Below, in pieces: positions 39,301 to 39,997 of a stretch of 39,997 nucleotides of DNA. Source of the DNA: Acinetobacter bereziniae LMG 1003 = CIP 70.12 (GTDB taxonomy: Bacteria; Pseudomonadota; Gammaproteobacteria; Pseudomonadales; Moraxellaceae); contig NZ_KB849754.1 of assembly GCF_000368925.1 (NCBI RefSeq), positions 211,498 through 251,494 on the forward strand, read 5' to 3'. The position numbers and the translations under genes were made by a program. Below the pieces are notes generated by a model. That model was not told where the DNA came from. It saw only the letters and a list, made by a program, of their open reading frames with translations, and did not search any database. Positions within the stretch are counted from its first letter, which is position 1, and every line of letters begins with the position of its first letter.

Positions 39301-39479
39301 TGGACTTGGGTATTGGTAATATCGGGTACAGCATCAATCGGGAGTTTCTGATAGCTATACACCCCGACCGCAATCCAGGTACAGACAAAGAGCAACACCC
39401 AAATCGCATTTTGTATGGAAAACTGAATGATTCGTTCGAATAAACCTTCTGGTTTTGGCAGATCAGAATTAATGTTCAT
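36339..39479 (-). CDS. czcA: CzcA-type RND heavy-metal efflux pump
   Basis: An inner-membrane RND proton/metal antiporter of 1046 residues, the motor of a CzcCBA-like complex exporting Co, Zn and Cd to the outside. The N-terminal helix is followed by a periplasmic porter domain. The TM4 proton-relay motif is DFGIIVDGAVVIVEN (around 400), typical of the Zn/Co/Cd subgroup. A second repeat ends in VLLPVLYRWINEKKVS. It overlaps czcB by 11 bp. The frame is intact, but its membrane-fusion partner czcB is broken. Confidence 0.93.
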   Translation of the reverse strand: MNINSDLPKPEGLFERIIQFSIQNAIWVLLFVCTWIAVGVYSYQKLPIDAVPDITNTQVQINTQAKGFTALEVEQRITYPIENAMAGIPDLELTRSISRYGLSQVTIVFKDGTDIYWARQQINQRIQEAQSELPAQIAPTMSPVSTGLGEIYQWVLKADPNAKKPDGTAYTPMDLREIQDWIVRPQLQRVKGVAEVNSIGGFEKTYVVSPDLNRMQQLNISLEQLQQALAQNNENRGAGYIEDNGQQLTVRVPGTFNGLSDIENTMLGSPNGSPIRVGDIAQVSIGHDLRTGGATYNGKETVLGIAMMAMGGNSRTVSKAVDAKLQDIQNSLPKGVVIEPVYDRTTLVEKAIKTVQKNLVEGAILVIIILFLFLGNIRAALITACVIPLSMLFTLTGMAQKNISANLMSLGALDFGIIVDGAVVIVENCIRRLAHTQQLLKRPLTQSERFKEVFLAARQARRPLIFGQLIILVVYLPIFALSGVEAKLFHPMALTVVLALVAAIILSITFVPAAVALWVKGEIKETESRWMIWLKTRYQQILDGAYHYKAVVLTFAICLLVITGLLSTKIGSEFAPQLSEGDFAVQQLRSPSTGLEESLRIQENTEKLLLKNFPEIKAIFARTGTAEVATDVMPPNISDGYIMLKPREEWPDSKESLDALRTRMEAYLATIPGNNSEFSQPIELRFNELISGIRSDVGVKVFGDDMQVLNTEAAKIAKIIQQVAGSSAVKVEQTSGLPLLNVEIDKALAAQYGLSVKSIQDVVAASIGGQSVGEILEGDRRFDFVIRLGEQDRSVASVSQLPIQLPNGGSILLSDVAQVSTIEGINQVSRENGKRRVVVTTNVEGRDLGSFVSDVQTQLKAYTLPSGYWIEYGGQFENLASAKARMQIVIPLALITIFILLMAVFHNVKESLLVFTGVPFALTGGVLFLWLRDIPLSMSAGIGFIALSGVAVLNGLVMLTFIKELRDKYPVHKAVWQGAILRLRPVLMTACVASLGFVPMALATGTGAEVQRPLATVVIGGIISSTLLTLVLLPVLYRWINEKKVS

Positions 39480-39753
39480 GGCCTGCCTCGTCTTTTTCTA
39501 ATTCAGATTTCAACAAGAAACTGCCTTGAGCGATATACTTCTGCCCTTCAGTCAGCCCAGAAATCACTTCAAGCCATTGTCCATCACTTGAAGCCTGCCC
39601 CAATTGCACTTTCTGTGCTTTTAAGTGGACTTGACCTTTTTGTTCTGAATCTACGATGAAAATACTGTCTTCACCTTCAATACTTTGCAGCGCAGACTTT
39701 TGAATCCGAAGGGCTGATTTTGCTGTAGCTTCCGGAATCAACACTCTCACTGA
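39469..39753 (-). pseudogene. czcB: czcB, C-terminal part, cut by the IS3-family element
   Basis: The C-terminal 94 residues of a CzcB-like membrane-fusion protein: RVLIPEATAKSALRIQKSAL, then GQWLEVISGLTEGQKYIAQG and a His-containing tail (DEAGHEH). The frame continues without a stop up to the IS border at 39753/39754, so the element interrupts the gene. The N-terminal hairpin and barrel domains are separated or lost. A functional CzcCBA pump would need another adaptor. Confidence 0.85.
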
Positions 39754-39997
39754 TGTGGTTCTAGGATTTTAGACCACGCCTATAAGTGATAATCTACTCC
39801 CCAATAAGCATGGGAAATGCTTGTTTTTGGAGTCAACCATGACACGAAGAAAACGTCGTAATCATTCAGCAGAGTTTAAAGTTAAAGTTGCTCTCGCAGC
39901 AATTAAAGGCGACCACACACTCGCTGAACTTTCTACTCAATTCGATTTACATCAAAACCAAATCATCGATTGGAAAAATCAACTGCTTGAGCAATCA
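39754..39997 (+). mobile_element. IS3-family insertion sequence, left end (partial)
   Basis: The terminal repeat TGTGGTTCTAGGATTTTAGA at the border with czcB is followed by the OrfA gene. The terminus matches, inverted, the end of the copy at 1-250. The two copies lie in direct orientation, 39.5 kb apart. The element runs beyond the window. Confidence 0.85.
39839..39997 (+). CDS. IS3-family transposase OrfA (partial)
   Basis: The first 53 residues are visible, starting MTRRKRRNHSAEFKVKVALA. This is the helix-turn-helix of IS3-family OrfA (TLAELSTQFDLHQNQIIDWK). TTGGAG lies shortly upstream of the ATG. The remainder of OrfA and OrfB are outside the window. Confidence 0.9.
   Translation, partial: MTRRKRRNHSAEFKVKVALAAIKGDHTLAELSTQFDLHQNQIIDWKNQLLEQS

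Noticed and set aside
1..39997. CRISPR arrays, tRNA or rRNA genes
   Set aside because: No regularly spaced identical repeats of CRISPR size, no tRNA-like cloverleaf and no rRNA-like stretch were noticed on either strand.

Overview
The window is a mosaic accessory region that looks like part of an Acinetobacter plasmid or genomic island. The AT-rich backbone genes (dsbA-like, higBA, ars, usp-sulP, czc), the IS6-family elements of the IS1006/IS1008 type and the toxin-antitoxin pair all fit Acinetobacter. Three GC-rich blocks have been imported: a mer operon (about 7.2-11.5 kb), an island carrying sul2 (12.36-27.82 kb), and an ISCR2 unit inside that island. Host and replicon type are inferred from gene content only. 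No rRNA, tRNA or CRISPR array was seen.

Layout. 0-7.2 kb: the right end of an IS3-family element, a truncated gene, a DsbA-type oxidoreductase, a decayed copy of the czcD-czcA junction, an IS6 element, a Cd/Zn-type CDF transporter with its divergent CadR-like regulator, an IS6 fragment in inverted orientation, a HigBA toxin-antitoxin pair, and a second full IS6 element. 7.2-11.5 kb: a Tn21-type terminal repeat and merR-merT-merP-merC-merA-merD-merE plus a small Cys-rich gene, without transposition genes. 11.5-32.3 kb: an AT-rich arsenic operon (arsC, arsR, second arsC, ACR3 pump, arsH, trxB, frameshifted flavin monooxygenase) whose arsR is cut in two by a 15,460-bp island matching GIsul2. 32.4-40 kb: universal stress protein plus SulP transporter, CDF zinc/cadmium pump, CzcA-type RND pump and a czcB cut by a second IS3-family copy in the same orientation as the first.

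The island is the most interesting part. Its ends reconstruct an attP that mimics the 3' end of guaA (reading TIEWE-stop), but here it sits in arsR with only a CC core. A second complete att end, with guaA-type sequence and the same pair of arm repeats at the same spacing, lies inside the island at 15.65 kb beside ISCR2. The sul2-glmM-ISCR2 block therefore lies between two att ends. The island body has a tyrosine recombinase, an AlpA-type regulator, IncQ-like RepA helicase and RepC, three 22-bp iterons overlapping the repC 3' end, an RK2/IncP-type oriT, and trbJ-trbK-trbL of an IncP-type mating apparatus, but no relaxase, no RepB primase and no remaining trb genes. I infer a satellite-like mobilizable island that excises, may replicate, and uses an IncP-like helper while supplying its own TrbJ/TrbK/TrbL. 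It also brings a second, GC-rich arsR-arsH-arsC-ACR3 operon into the arsenic operon it interrupts.

Together the genes give resistance or tolerance to mercury, arsenic, cadmium/zinc/cobalt and sulfonamide. Several genes are broken: czcB, arsR, the flavin monooxygenase, glmM and the gene at the left edge.
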